The notes beneath the pieces are model-generated. The model ran no database searches, was not told where the DNA came from, and saw only the letters and a list, made by a program, of their open reading frames with translations. 64,000 nucleotides of DNA from Urechis unicinctus (Eukaryota > Annelida > Polychaeta > Xenopneusta > Urechidae): the NCBI GenBank assembly GCA_034190875.2, contig CM067354.1:10101122-10165121 (forward strand). The letters run 5' to 3'. A program made the translations under genes and the position numbers. Below are positions 40,260 through 52,319 of this stretch, in pieces. Each line of letters starts with the position of its first letter. Position 1 is the first letter of the stretch.

Positions 40260-43140
40260 CTTTCATAGATGAATGTAAAAATAATTCGCAGGATAGTATT
40301 TATTTGGGTACTGCCTTTTTATGTAATCTTACATGCCATCGTATTATATGGCTGTATCTTATCATATTTCGTAAGAAATACTATGACATATCTGTCAGAT
40401 GAATCGACAGCTTTCAAAAATACCTATTTGGAATCTGGTGTACTTTATATTATCATATTCAGAAGCATCGGCGACATTTTGCTTAGCTGACATGTGCATC
40501 ATACAGCATCCATTTTTTAAGGAATACAAGAGCATTTAACGCACGTAATTGCACTACTTATCACAATGCTTTGCGTCTTCATAATCCATTGATTTTCCGT
40601 TTGGTGGCGCAATAACTCAACGCAGCACGTGATGTTTGTTGCCAAATTGTTGTGCCGCGTATTAAGCAACAAGGGGATGCTTGCCGACAATGGTGTAATG
40701 TGGCCTTAACCCGCGGTAATGGACCAGTGTTCCGATTCACGGCCATTCAGAATTAGCTGAGGCTAGGCGCATAATGAAATGAACAAGCATATGAAGTCAT
40801 TCAAGGTACGAAAACTACTCAATAATTTGTAGCAAATGCACATTTACTGTGTGAAAGTAGACAGTGTAAAAGCTATACTTGATAATGAACCGTCTTGGCT
40901 GGATTATTAATTGAACGATTACCTAAATCCAACCATACATTTGTTGCGAACATGCAGGGCGATAATTCAGATACAGATGCAGCCGATTGTCTTATATAGT
41001 GCAGTCTAGGAGCAGCTCAGATGAAATACCTCATACCGCAGACTCAATATAAATCGGGCGCATGTTTCGCGATTCAATAATTGAATGAAATGTTGTGTTC
41101 ACATTCATATTATTCACATAACACCCTTGTACGGTCCTAAAAGACATCTATTCGTTTCCAAAGGATCAATTTCTAACAAGGAACATATTGTTGACAAATA
41201 AGTCTCAATTCATTACAAAACATTCTAGTCGCGCGACTAGCTAACAAGAACACATGCTGCCACTATGAAACTTGTGCCCGGTGTAATGGTGACATGCGAC
41301 GGAGGTAGGGGTAGCACGTGATGCTTAGTCTCATTGCGAGGTGTTGCATGTGATGTAGCATAAATTATGTGTCGGCGATCGTCTCAAAGGTTTGCTTGTA
41401 ATACAATTTAGTCATTGAATCACAACACCACTGCTTGTGTTAAGTCAGGACCACATCGTTCGATGTTTTGTATTATATTGTGCCTTATCCTGAGTGTTTT
41501 AGTACAGGTATAACCATACCAGGTGTGCATAGCACCGATGGCCAATCGTGATTCCCATCATTTTCAGGTTCGATGATTAAGCGCGAGCAGTATTTTCAGC
41601 AAAACAGCGTTAGCATAATTTTTTGGCTATGGATGCGTTCAATTTTCAACCGTTAAGAGTTGCCAGCGAGATATCGTATTCGACAGGAACCCGGCTAATA
41701 CAATAGTCAATGTGGTTTTACGGTAACTAGGTTGAAAAACTTTTTACATTGTTAATATCTTCCTTAAGGGCATCTGCGCGCCTGCAAAGGACTAAATAAC
41801 ACAGTGATTTGAGTATATTGCCGAAGATGAACCGCTTTTATTGATATCATAATGCTTAATTGAGGTAGACAATTACATCAATAATTATATTCATGCATTG
41901 GTAATTTTGAAAAGGAGGAAGATTTTCTAGATTGACGCAGCTGTGATAATTACGATGACAAGTCAATTGATAGCAAATACCACCGATGGAGTAACAAAGA
42001 GGATGAGGCAAATATGTTTGCGCAATTTAGCAGGTCTGAGCGTCCAATATATTTGGCAGTTCAAATATGATTCATATGTCTCGTGGATCGGCGTTGTACA
42101 TTGCAAGTCATCTCAAACACGAAATCTAAAGTTTTCCGTGCCTCTAAATTTCGTGCCTTTCTGCCCTCAACCCTCATATAACTACCCGGTCCTGGGGTTG
42201 ATGTCGGTGTCATCCTCACTTGCACAATTATAAATGACAGTGTTAACAGCATGCCTGTAATTCTGCAATCATAATGACAGGGACAGTCATTTAGCTCCGG
42301 TAACCGGATGCCATTAATCTTATCCTTAAAACAATGTTGGACCTGCACAATACGATTACGCTAAATTTCTGAAAACTGCAATAGCCGAGAAGCTGCCTTT
42401 CCATTGGGTAGTAACAGTATGAAAATGTGCAATATCGCCGTTTCCGCTATATTTTGGATTATGATATGACATAAGGTTTATAAAACTCTTTCTACGTCAA
42501 TGATCAATCGCTATTTTTGTAATTATTGAATGGACAAGTTACCAATATTTGGATGTAACCGGTTACATAGCAAAGGAAAGTAATTTGATTCAACTTGCAT
42601 ATGTGATAATCAATCAGATTATGTAGCATTATTAGAGTATTGCTAGCCTTAGTCTCAGACGTAGTTGCCGCTGTTGTAAATAATGGTATAAAGACAATGG
42701 GCCATCCGGGTAAATTCGCTTGCGTTTTTCCGTTCCGTGACCACCATCGGAGGTGGGGGTGAAAAGTTGATAAAATGGGGCCCAAAACCTTTAATAAGAA
42801 ACATGGTTTAGTACTTGTGAATACTATGCCATAAATTTACAAGTCAACTCTGCAATGACAGATCTCACTGTTCTATACCTAAATCTGATTAATGCTGTAA
42901 CTGAAGCAAACTCCGAATATAGTGAAAGGAGTAGATAATGGTGCCCCATGCAGTAGCATAAAGTGGAAACATTATAAAGGAAATAGGGCAAAATATTTCC
43001 TCAAAGACATTTATAATAATGTACGCATTTTTATATGATATCAGCTTGAGGGAAATAGGTGAAAAGTTTGAGGGAAATACTTTGTAACGTGTATTACTAA
43101 AGAGCAATCCATATCTACAACCCATAAGCAATGTTGTAAT
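40260..43140. other. No gene recognised
   Basis: Short open frames only. Frames at 41943-42233 (plus) and 42504-42785 (minus) carry no motif that I recognise. Confidence 0.5.
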
Positions 43141-43141
43141 T

Positions 43142-43519
43142 TTATGGAGGCAACATTTCCCGAAAAGAGCAATGGCTTATCAATAACAAACATATATAAT
43201 ACTTTCCTAAGAATTGCTGGCTATGATGACTCGCTTCTGATTCTGCTAGCTGCTCTTGAACTCGCAAAACGTATTGTTTATCGGTAAATCTTGCATAGCA
43301 AATGCGATGAAAGCCGGCATTCGTAGATATGAGCATCGAAGCTGCAGCGTCGCCACCGTATCTTTCAAATTCCACTGCGTGTGCGTGCACAAAATCTTGT
43401 GCAGTGTTGGCCTGACTGCCCTCTAAATGATGCCATTGCAGTACAAATTCGATGAACCGAGGCCATGTTGTACTATTGCATGGCACTACAGAGGATTTGT
43501 TTGCAGGAGAAATGCACAA
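43142..43519 (-). CDS. Protein-like ORF, possible Cys/His exon remnant
   Basis: This 125-codon frame has a protein-like composition: CISPANKSSVVPCNSTTWP, then a helical stretch FIEFVLQWHHLEG, then GFHRICYARFTDKQ and a Glu/Gln/Ser-rich helix. Immediately upstream in the same frame is Cys-Leu-Cys, so the pattern is C-x-C, then Cys, Trp, and later H-x(3)-CY-x(2)-FT. A Cys/Trp N-part followed by an HxxCYxxFT segment recalls N-terminal zinc-binding regions of large uncharacterised invertebrate proteins, but I cannot name the family. A weak GT donor-like site follows near 43200. It could be one exon of a repeat-encoded or host gene, or a chance ORF. Confidence 0.33.
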   Translation of the reverse strand: MCISPANKSSVVPCNSTTWPRFIEFVLQWHHLEGSQANTAQDFVHAHAVEFERYGGDAAASMLISTNAGFHRICYARFTDKQYVLRVQEQLAESEASHHSQQFLGKYYICLLLISHCSFREMLPP

Positions 43520-43699
43520 ACAGCAACGTTATTGATGCGGACAATTATCATTAATAGAGCGATATGCATAATACCAGAGGACTTTCAAACAGTTACATTT
43601 GCACGTTACTTCCACCACTTGAATGGTTTGGTCTGCTTTCACAACTTCCTGGAAAGGAGCTGGATCTTTTTTTAACCTTTGTCATGATGGTATTAGAGG

Positions 43700-45500
43700 C
43701 CCGAGGGTGTGGTTTTATATACCAGAAGTAGCATAAACACTACGACAGCTGTGATTGCCAACGAAAACACCCTTGATATCTCTGTGACCTATATACCGCT
43801 TTCCGGAAAATACCCAAACAATCGGTTTTAATGATAGGCAAACCCCACAGCCATATGCCGCATGCTTAACTTGGTCGTTTAGAGAGGCATTTACAGCAGT
43901 CTGTGTTTAGTCACCCAATGACATTAATTGTATGCATGTTTTTTTTGTAAGTTACTAAATCTGAAATCCGATTCATGCCGATATTTGTATTTTATCCTGA
44001 CATTGTGATAAATAATGATAGCATTTATTTAGCACATATGGTGCAGATATTTTATGACGATCAAGTTCAAATGCAATCATTTTACAAAACGTGGGGTGCC
44101 ACCAAAATGTGCTAATAAAATTAAGCAGAATATTGATATTTTCGTGCGAGTATCATCGCTAATCAAACCGAATATTCAGTCAGTTGTTATGCTTACATAT
44201 TAGCACATAATATACACGTCACACCACATTTGCAACTGTCAAATAATTCATAAAGTAGTGTTATGATTAAAGATACATTATTAAGGTATTTTCATGCAAA
44301 AGCTAATCCAATGAGTGATAACTCAGTGGCATCATTTCTGCTGTATCTATTTGCTAACGAAGTGTGATGTGCTTATTTGAGGGATAATTGTGGCTACGGC
44401 GAATTAAAACCATACCATGACCAGATGACATAACGCGCATTGATATTAACATATTTGACACTGTGTCTATGCACACATAAATCGAGATTAATGAGAATTA
44501 TCATTTTTATATATAATATCACACTTTGGAACAAATATTATCGAATAGCAATTTAGTCATCTGACTCTCTGGTGTATGTTTTATTGGAAGCAACATACGC
44601 TACATTAATAAGGATCATACCCTATGATGTTACGTTACGTTAGGTTCCCGGACTTGTGTCGGAGCTTATGCATGATTGAATATACAATCGGCAGTAATAG
44701 TAGCAGACGTCTAGCCTGCAAATGTGATAAAACCTTGCATAAATCTGAGGCTGCATACATGGCTTGCTTGCGCTGAATGCTGATTACATTTCCCCTTGTG
44801 CGGATTAAATCATGCAACGTTGACCTTTTTAGGCCTCTCTGAAGCCTCATTATTAAAGGTGTGATTATTGTTTTGCCAGCTAACAATGTACATGTGGTCA
44901 GAACGGAGTTAATTCATAAATTCAGCGTGGAATGTGCACTTTTGTCGCGGTAGTGGTCATTGCCCGCACCGTTTGTGTTGGGTTGTGTTACTTCGTTTAC
45001 TGCCTGAACTACTGTACCATTCGTGCCACAAGCACACATCTAGCGTGTAAGAGTAATGTGATAAGTTAAACAAATCTAGGGATGCATGCGTGGCGTACTT
45101 TCATTTAATACTTATAGCATCTCCCTTGTGCAGGTTAATTGTTGATTAAATCTTACGACGTGGTTGTATTCGTGATTCTCTTAATTAAACAATGAACAGC
45201 ACTTGCTTTGGGCATATCCTCTCTGCTGCCCGCTCCATCTCAATACACACAACCTTAGTTATGAAAACCTATTGACGCTTCTTGAAATGCAATTAACATG
45301 GGGTAAGGCAATACTCTGACGTTTTAGAGAGTACATGGTTTTACAACACGATATTTATTTATACTCAGGATATAATAATACAGAGCTTTTAATGCTTTGG
45401 CTACGGTCAGATTATGTAGCCTTGTATCTCTGACTTATCTCCGAATTTACATCTTGAGCAAGATACTCACATATTATATATTGTATCTGAATAACATACG
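43700..45500. other. No gene recognised
   Basis: AT-rich sequence running up to the assembly gap, with no supported feature. Confidence 0.5.
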
Positions 45501-45501
45501 T

Positions 45502-45601
45502 NNNNNNNNNNNNNNNNNNNNNNNNNNNNNNNNNNNNNNNNNNNNNNNNNNNNNNNNNNNNNNNNNNNNNNNNNNNNNNNNNNNNNNNNNNNNNNNNNNN
45601 N
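45502..45601. other. Assembly gap, 100 N
   Basis: Exactly 100 N, a conventional placeholder for a gap of unknown length. Sequence on the right (45.6-47.2 kb) is visibly richer in G and C than on the left, so adjacency across the gap should not be assumed. Confidence 0.98.
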
Positions 45602-45602
45602 C

Positions 45603-45935
45603 GATTTCGGAGCTGCAAGCAATCCAGCGCACGACGAAGTGATGTCGCCTTCATCATTCGAGGGTGGTGCTGTAGATATGTCCGATGTATACATCCACAT
45701 CATCCATAACCTACATAAGTTGTATCCAGGAAATCGTATGGAATTGATTACTGGTCTTCGCGACGCATCCATGGCTTATGATATTGCTGACCAGGTCTCC
45801 CCCTTAAGCTCAATTCGATTCCGCCTAAGCCTAATTACTCTGAAAGTAGCCGTGCACGACGTCTTATTGACGTCGTGCGATGGTCGTAACCGTACACGCG
45901 GTGAACGCTACCCAAGTTTCCATTTTACACGCTGA
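45603..45935 (+). CDS. Unassigned ORF open into the gap
   Basis: The frame is open from the edge of the gap (45603) to a stop at 45935, about 110 codons without an upstream limit. It reads DFGAASNPAHDE, then PSSFEGGAVDMSDVYIHII, then LITGLRDASMAYDIADQ. The composition is protein-like, with acidic and Gly residues and few Asn/Ile runs. Its end contains a perfect 10-bp hairpin (45854-45878). I do not recognise a family. It may be the last exon of a gene whose upstream part lies in the gap. Confidence 0.25.
   Translation, partial: DFGAASNPAHDEVMSPSSFEGGAVDMSDVYIHIIHNLHKLYPGNRMELITGLRDASMAYDIADQVSPLSSIRFRLSLITLKVAVHDVLLTSCDGRNRTRGERYPSFHFTR
45854..45878. repeat. Perfect 10-bp hairpin
   Basis: The arms GCACGACGTC (45854-45863) and GACGTCGTGC (45869-45878) flank the loop TTATT. 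Each arm contains the palindrome GACGTC, a CRE-like core. Confidence 0.85.
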
Positions 45936-46718
45936 TGACACAAATGTACATATGAAGAATAAGTATACGTGTCACTTTGTCAATTATTACCGTTTTGCAA
46001 TTCCTACCAAAGAGGGGTGTATGTGTTCAACGGTATCGCATTGACAATTGAAAAAAGATAACACTTATGGATTCCCGCAGCATGGAGGGGGCACTTGGCC
46101 TTGTCCTGAGTAGGGGTGTGCCCCGGGATCTCGAAAACCCGTACCCGTCTTACAGGGTGAAATTGCCAAAGCATACCTCGCCATACAAATGCGAGACCCA
46201 ACAAAACCCGTCGCACATGCCGGGAGGCCGAAATTACATACCCCGGCATATATATACTACCTCTATATACTTAAGTGACCCCCTCCCCCCTTGGACCTGC
46301 AGCCACATGGCGAGTGAAACTGAAACTGCGTAATGTGACGTCATATATCCAAAACGGGGGTTGGCGTGAACGAAAGTTGTGATTCTAGAAGTTCATATGA
46401 CAATTGCTAAATAATCACGAGAAAATGGATAACCAAAATAGTATCGTTCAACGGATATTCATCTCAATTCTCGACATGTATAGATACGTAAGTACACAAC
46501 ATTAATGGAAAGCTACATGCACTCGAAATAAAACGCTCACCGCACGACGCACATTTCGGCTACTCTGAAATCAGCTTCTAGCCTAACCCCAGTCAGATCC
46601 CCTTTAAGTCTCATGTCTCGAAGAACCATTGAGCAAACATTTGCGATCTAGTATCGGATCCTTGAGTTGGGCACACTTGGGACACATTTGAGGACACTAC
46701 AGTTGGTACACTAAAGAT

Positions 46719-47132
46719 TTGACTCATTTGGAACACCATATATATAATTATCTCCGAGCAGGACCATGCATGGGACATAAATGCGTAAGAAGAGGTGTCA
46801 GAAAACCACACCTAGAAGACGGGTTGTCGGAACAACATGCAGAATCCATAGCAGGTAGTCTGGGAGAAAAGACAAACAAGCGAATCTACGCGAAAATGCG
46901 CACAGCAATTCCGGAAGCCTTCGTTGATGTAGCGTTGATAGATGCCAAGAATCGTTCCAAATATAAAGCACGGTTGCGTGGTATATATCAAAGCACGCCG
47001 TCTATACGCATATTTTTAAGTGACGAACCAGGACAACAGATGGCGCCGTTGAACAGGGCAATTATATATAATTACGATTTCAGACCTTTTTGTGCAAAAA
47101 ACATTTTTTATGAACACCACAACCCCCAATAA
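46719..47132 (+). CDS. Unassigned 137-codon ORF
   Basis: One of the longest single open frames of the window outside the TA islands and the Polinton block. The part at about 46770-47050 is rich in Lys, Arg, Ala, Glu and Gly (for example HAESIAGSLGEKTNKRIYAK and FVDVALIDAKNRSKYKAR) and unlike chance ORFs in AT-rich DNA. The first and last 15-20 codons look non-coding. A possible AG acceptor (cgagcag) sits at about 46756-46762. The family is unknown. It lies just upstream of the GGGGTA inverted repeat and may belong to an unrecognised mobile element. Confidence 0.3.
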   Translation: MTHLEHHIYNYLRAGPCMGHKCVRRGVRKPHLEDGLSEQHAESIAGSLGEKTNKRIYAKMRTAIPEAFVDVALIDAKNRSKYKARLRGIYQSTPSIRIFLSDEPGQQMAPLNRAIIYNYDFRPFCAKNIFYEHHNPQ

Positions 47133-47152
47133 CATCATAACATATGAAATAA

Positions 47153-47228
47153 TTGTGGGGTATTATATATACCCCACAAATCTGCCGATACCCCACAACA
47201 AAGGTTTTATATTGACAAATACCCCACA
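47153..47228. repeat. TGTGGGGTAT inverted repeat plus two direct boxes
   Basis: TTGTGGGGTAT (47153-47163) and ATACCCCACAA (47169-47179) form an 11-bp perfect hairpin with the loop tatat. The box ATACCCCACA recurs at 47188-47197 and 47219-47228. Three copies of one box plus its inverse within 76 bases look like the end structure of a small transposon or a clustered protein-binding site. The TA island begins 15 bases further on. Confidence 0.75.
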
Positions 47229-47242
47229 TCTGGGTGAATGTC

Positions 47243-47303
47243 TTTATATATATATATATATAGTTATATATATATATATATACAAATGCATATATATAAG
47301 CAT

Positions 47304-47334
<31 letters not shown>

Positions 47335-47536
47335 CGTATATATGTATATTTCTATTTATAAATATATATTAACATATTAATTATATAATTATATATACAT
47401 ATATATATATGTACATATATATGCATATATATATATATTTATCATTATATAGTTTATTTATATATAGATATATATACATGCATATATGTAAGTATGTAAA
47501 TATATATATATACACACATATATATACATATATATT

Positions 47537-47573
<37 letters not shown>

Positions 47574-47704
47574 GTATATATTTATATGTATATATATGTA
47601 TATATATATATATTTGTAAATATATATTTATATATATATATATATATATATCATCGGAAATTGCTTTGTAAGAAATATATATATATATTTATATATATAT
47701 ATAC

Positions 47705-47747
<43 letters not shown>

Positions 47748-47809
47748 ACATATATATATATATATAAATATATATAAATATATATGAATATATATATATA
47801 TATATATAT
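47243..47809. repeat. TA microsatellite island
   Basis: (TA)n interrupted by TAAA, TACA, TGTA and TTTA words and one non-repeat insert at about 47652-47674 (catcggaaattgctttgtaag). The 89- and 122-codon open frames across it (Tyr/Ile repeats) are artefacts. Confidence 0.95.
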
Positions 47810-47829
47810 CTAACTGCTTGGTGTTCTGC

Positions 47830-50800
47830 TTGTTAAACTGTGTTTGTAAACTGATGTGAAGTAGACGTAAACTGCTATGAGCTTTATGAATACACTGGAT
47901 CTAAATCTCTGTTTATGAGTTATATGCTTCATACGGCACCCGATAGCGGCAACCTATGTGTTGTGATAGCGGTATATCAGGACTTATTTATTGTAGATTA
48001 TATCACAAATATGAATGGTCGTTTGAACCAATTTGGTCGGTTCCTCTAACATTGGTTGCTCGGTGTTTTGATTTGTAACTTTTGCATGTTCAAGGTTTGG
48101 TTGAATAAGAGAAATACAATCAAGCCTTGTTATGAAAGATCTGATCACGCGGTTCTCCAGAACCATACGAATGTTCAACTTATATTCCTGCACTAAAGCT
48201 TTTAGACTAAGTAGATTATTACAAAAAACACCAAGTAAATATGTATTCATAATAGCAAACACAATGTTTTGATGGTTATCACCAAAAGCCGAAGTTATGG
48301 GTTATGATACGAATTGAAAATGTTCAGAACAATCGTACTGTTAGGGTGACAATCTTCTGCGGATAGCGTTGCTATGTTACATCGAGTTGAACACCATTCA
48401 GTTATTCAGTCTACACAGCAAATCGCACAATTATAGATCATGAACTTGCGTAGTCATGCTTTTAATATAACACTGTTGATCAGCACCCCAGTATAACGAT
48501 GACCAACATGAAAATCAATCACTTTTTGGAGAGTCTCGACAATAGCTCGTCAGTACACTAAAAATACAATGAGTGCCAAACAGCCCCTTGCTTGACTTTA
48601 TGAATAAAATGCAGATGGTCAGTGAAACATTTGCTACATTTGACTCTTTAGATATATCATATGACTTGAACACTCATAGGACACATTTCATGCCTTTGTA
48701 ATAGGCCAGGCAATCGTACAAAATCAAACCGATTAAACGCTTTCGTAGCCTTCATTAACATAACCAAACAAATTGCGATAACACTTGTTACACTGGCGGT
48801 AATAACAGCAGCGGCGCAAACAATAACGCTCGCTTATATGAAACATGTGTTGCATTAGGGGGCTTTACAATTTAATCAGAGAGCGACGATGATGCTATGC
48901 CTAGAGATGATACTTAGGCCTATTTAAAAACGCGTCAATCAAGATCACAGCTCCCTCTCCTTAGCGGCAATGTACGGAATTTCTTTAAAAAAGCGGCGTT
49001 AGATAAACAAGTGGGATTATGCCATTGACCTTGACAGCGTGGGAGTTATCTGTTCTTTTTCTGTTTCAGCGATTAATTTGGTTTTGTACACTTAATAAGC
49101 AAATAATTATTCAGCAGCCAACAAACAATCCGGTATCCACCAGTATCAAGCGATTGGAATTAAGCTGACGTCAAAGCCTAATGGGTTTTCTCTGAGGATG
49201 AATATTGAGGTAAGGACAACTAGGCGATTGCTTTATTGTCCTTCACTGGTCTTTTAAAACCACAGGTATAGAATATTTAGGAGCTGAGTATCGTGTTTGA
49301 TATATATTTGTCGCTTTTCCGGACAATGGTTGCTCGGTTTTTCATCCAATATCTCTTGCAAAATGCAGTTGTTTTTTGGGCATTATATGTCTGGAATGCA
49401 AGCACCTGGCAACCAATTGCGCATATAATGTTTGAAGAGGCAGTATTGTTGACATAGCCACAGTTAAGTAGATGTTTTCGGGCATTTATTCATTTGAGTT
49501 GAGGTACTGCATGCCTCGCGTACGATTGCATTTTATTCTGCACACTGCAGCTACAGGCAGCACAACAACAAGAGGTAGCCAATGCCCAATGTACATAGAT
49601 TCCACGAGTCACATATTGCTATTGTGAAATAGCAATACAGAGCCGTGAAACTGAGCTTCCAGTGTTTATAGCATGTATTATTTTTATGAAGAAGATCAGG
49701 TCAGATCAAGTAAACATACCACTATGATAACAACCTAGTTAAACCCCTAATCGTATTTGCACTCCTCTGACATTGATAACCACTCATACGATGCATGTTT
49801 ACATGACGAAAACCATCGTACATCCATAAAATTATATCGTCCATAACGTCCATAACATTATAAATACATAAAGTCTTTAAAGCTTTTAAGGACAGTATTA
49901 TTACCTTAGGCAGCTGACGAAGGATTTGTTTGAAGCTCTCAGTCTGCGTATATTGGTAGAAATGGCTAGCAGTCAGCAAGTTTGAATAATTTGGTTATTA
50001 ACCAAGATTTTTTATCAAGCGATAATAAATGACGGCATATGAGGAGCCAATTTTATACCCTGGACCACCAATTCGTTAAATCTAGCTATAATATAACTAA
50101 TGGCTGTATTGTAATAGTATGTATATTTGAAACTTAATGGAAGCTATCCATAATGACAGCAACAACTAACTGCTAAATGTACCTGTGCATACTGTTTCGT
50201 ATAAGGATAACAGTGCAATTTGTAATGGCCTGGTACAATTGATGGCAATTTTCTGTTACACTTAACAACGCAAATAGTGCAAAAAGCGTGAGGAAGAAAA
50301 TACCTTGCTTGGAACAGGCTGTTGGTGCCAGACGATAAAAGCAAAAATGTGAGACATGACATTTGTATTTTTTTTATATGAAAATATATCTCTAATTTTC
50401 TTCTCTGAAACATCTGAAACATAGCCAGCTACCCGTTTTTCAGGCCACAGTAAGCACACTGCAACTTGGTACCATTAAAACCACTGAAGGGTTTTAAAGT
50501 TTTGCATTCTGAACCGAATCCTTTTATGAATATTGCATTGTAGTATTACGGACGAATTCTCCATATAGCCGATGCACGTTTTGGCCAGTCCTCTACGGGC
50601 TATTTGACACTTTGCTCTTCAATAGTACGTTATCAATGCAGGCAATAGCGTGCCAGCATTCGTTGTACATTTAGAGCTTAACGTACATTAATTAGCGATC
50701 CTATGTCATTTAATCATTGATCTGCAAGCAAGTCATTTAATAAGACTGCGTCCCAATATCTTGTTTGCTGAATTTTAATGTATGTATTCCACGTTTAATT
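47830..50800. other. No gene recognised
   Basis: No Polinton gene (ATPase, polymerase N-terminus, integrase) could be read on either strand here, although the truncated polymerase begins just to the right. Confidence 0.5.
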
Positions 50801-50827
50801 GCAGATGATCTATAGGTCCAGTCAGAC

Positions 50828-51179
50828 GGGATTTATTGATGACAGTCAATTGTGTTATCAAATAACTTCTACTATGCATTATCTCTTTTACACTGACTTC
50901 TATTCTATCATAATGTTGCATTCCAAATGGAAACTAAGTAGACTTCCAGGCAACTGGAGATGTTAGCTTTTAAATGACAACCGGTTTTGCTGAGACGCCT
51001 GACTATAATACATTAACACATGTGCCATTCATTTGTCAATGTAAGCCGCAGGTACTTATGTTTGAAAGCCTTAGAGTCATTTTTAGGTGGTTTATTGATT
51101 TGGTGGCTTGTGTTATCAAATAACTACTATGAATTATCTCTTTCACTATTTTACACTGACTTCTATTCTATTATAATGA
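50828..51179 (+). repeat. Local direct repeat pair
   Basis: 50828-50915 and 51088-51179 are diverged copies. Both run from 'ttattgat' through 'tgtgttatcaaataact' to 'acactgacttctattcta' and 'ataatg'. They lie immediately left of the polymerase remnant and overlap another repeat (50975-51100) that is copied at 58.2 kb. Confidence 0.85.
50975..51100 (+). repeat. Flanking repeat, left copy
   Basis: Shares 'accggtttt', 'gctgagacg', 'cattaacac' and 'cgcaggtacttatgtttga', plus the following 'agcc-tagagt-attttt', with 58190-58335 in the same order and orientation, with indels. It brackets the Polinton block on the left. Confidence 0.8.
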
Positions 51180-51473
51180 AAACTTTTGCGTTCCTAAAGG
51201 AAAGTAATATTGCTAATGCGGTGGAATTGATAATAGCCGTGCTTCTACAGAGCCTCCCATCCCAGTATGAACCCACAACCTGTTTCAAACGATTTGCCGC
51301 GACCGTATCCGACGCCAGGTATGTGCGAATACACGAAAATATGTTATACTCTTTTAAGCGCTGTATTTTGTTGTTGTTGATAATTTTCTTGTTTGTGTGT
51401 AGACGTGGCGGTGATGTCGACCCGAGTCAGACGGTTATAGTCGTAACTTTTAAGCTTCTTGGAAATTCATATG

Positions 51474-51582
51474 GTAAATATACTAAAATGTATTATTTTC
51501 AAATTGTTATTTTCAAGTTTATTTCAAATTTGTGATTTGAAAAAAACCCGTCAAGTACTTATGTGTTTGTATACGTTTGCAG
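51474..51582 (+). other. Apparent GT-AG intron in the polymerase gene
   Basis: Frame-preserving GT (51474-51475) and AG (51581-51582) boundaries split the Gly codon of the NSYGK motif. Joining the coding sides restores the motif order expected of the family, and the 109-base interior is T-rich with a pyrimidine tract (gtatacgtttgcag). A second acceptor-like site (gtgtgtag, ending 51402) precedes the upstream coding stretch. The element's polymerase therefore seems to have been spliced, or the intron was gained after integration. Confidence 0.7.
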
Positions 51583-52283
51583 GTAAATGCGTCATGGACA
51601 AAACTAAACACTGTGATGTCAGATACGCTGACCACCCACAGGGTCAGAAATTGATCAACGACAAAAGATTCAGAGCCTTAAACGAATTAACCCCCATCCT
51701 GTTTAAAATTGACATGGCCAAAGCCACCATTAATCTCAACTTACCCCAACAAATTGGCTTTTTTTTTATCAATACGCCAAATTAAGAATGCTTCAATTTT
51801 ACTATGATTTTATTGACAAGTATGTCGCGAAATCTGATTTGCCTTTGTACAGATGGACACTGATAGTAGTTATATCGCCCTTAGTAGTACTCATCTAACG
51901 GATGTCATCAAACCCAACATGAATGAACAATTTTACCGAGATTACCCTCAGTGGCTGCCAGCTGTAGCGTGTGATGATCACACCAACAAATTTATACAGT
52001 GTAAAACGAACGGAACCGCGTTGGTACCTCAACCATTCTGTGTGACCCGCCAAAAAAATGATAAACGGGGTTATTTAAAGAGGAGTGGAGTGGAGGTGGC
52101 TTTATCGGACTGTGCAGTAAAATTTATTACTGTTATGAGACTACAAATAAAGCCTCGTGTAATGGACTCAATAAACGTCAAAATTATCTGAAAAAGAAGA
52201 AATATATTATTGTGCTGAGAGAACAAAAATTGGGTTGCGGTGTGAACTGTGGCTTTTGCGTTAACAAGAACACAAGGTATTCG

Positions 52284-52319
52284 TATACGCAAGTTAGAGA
52301 GTATACGCAAGTTAGAGAT
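52284..52319 (+). repeat. 18-bp in-frame tandem duplication in polB
   Basis: Copies at 52284-52301 and 52302-52319 differ at one base. The duplication adds six codons (YTQVRE then YTQVRD) without changing the frame. Confidence 0.95.

Noticed and set aside
47092-47777. Tyr/Ile-repeat ORFs
   Set aside because: Translation of (TA)n microsatellite.
47830-50800. Missing Polinton ATPase or polymerase N-terminus
   Set aside because: No Walker A (GxxGxGKT/S) or exonuclease motif could be read in the frames examined in this interval.
51020-51400. Upstream extension of the polymerase through the 171-codon plus frame
   Set aside because: The frame before 51403 shows no polymerase motif, ends in a T-rich tract plus AG, and overlaps host-type repeats, so it is more likely intron or flank.
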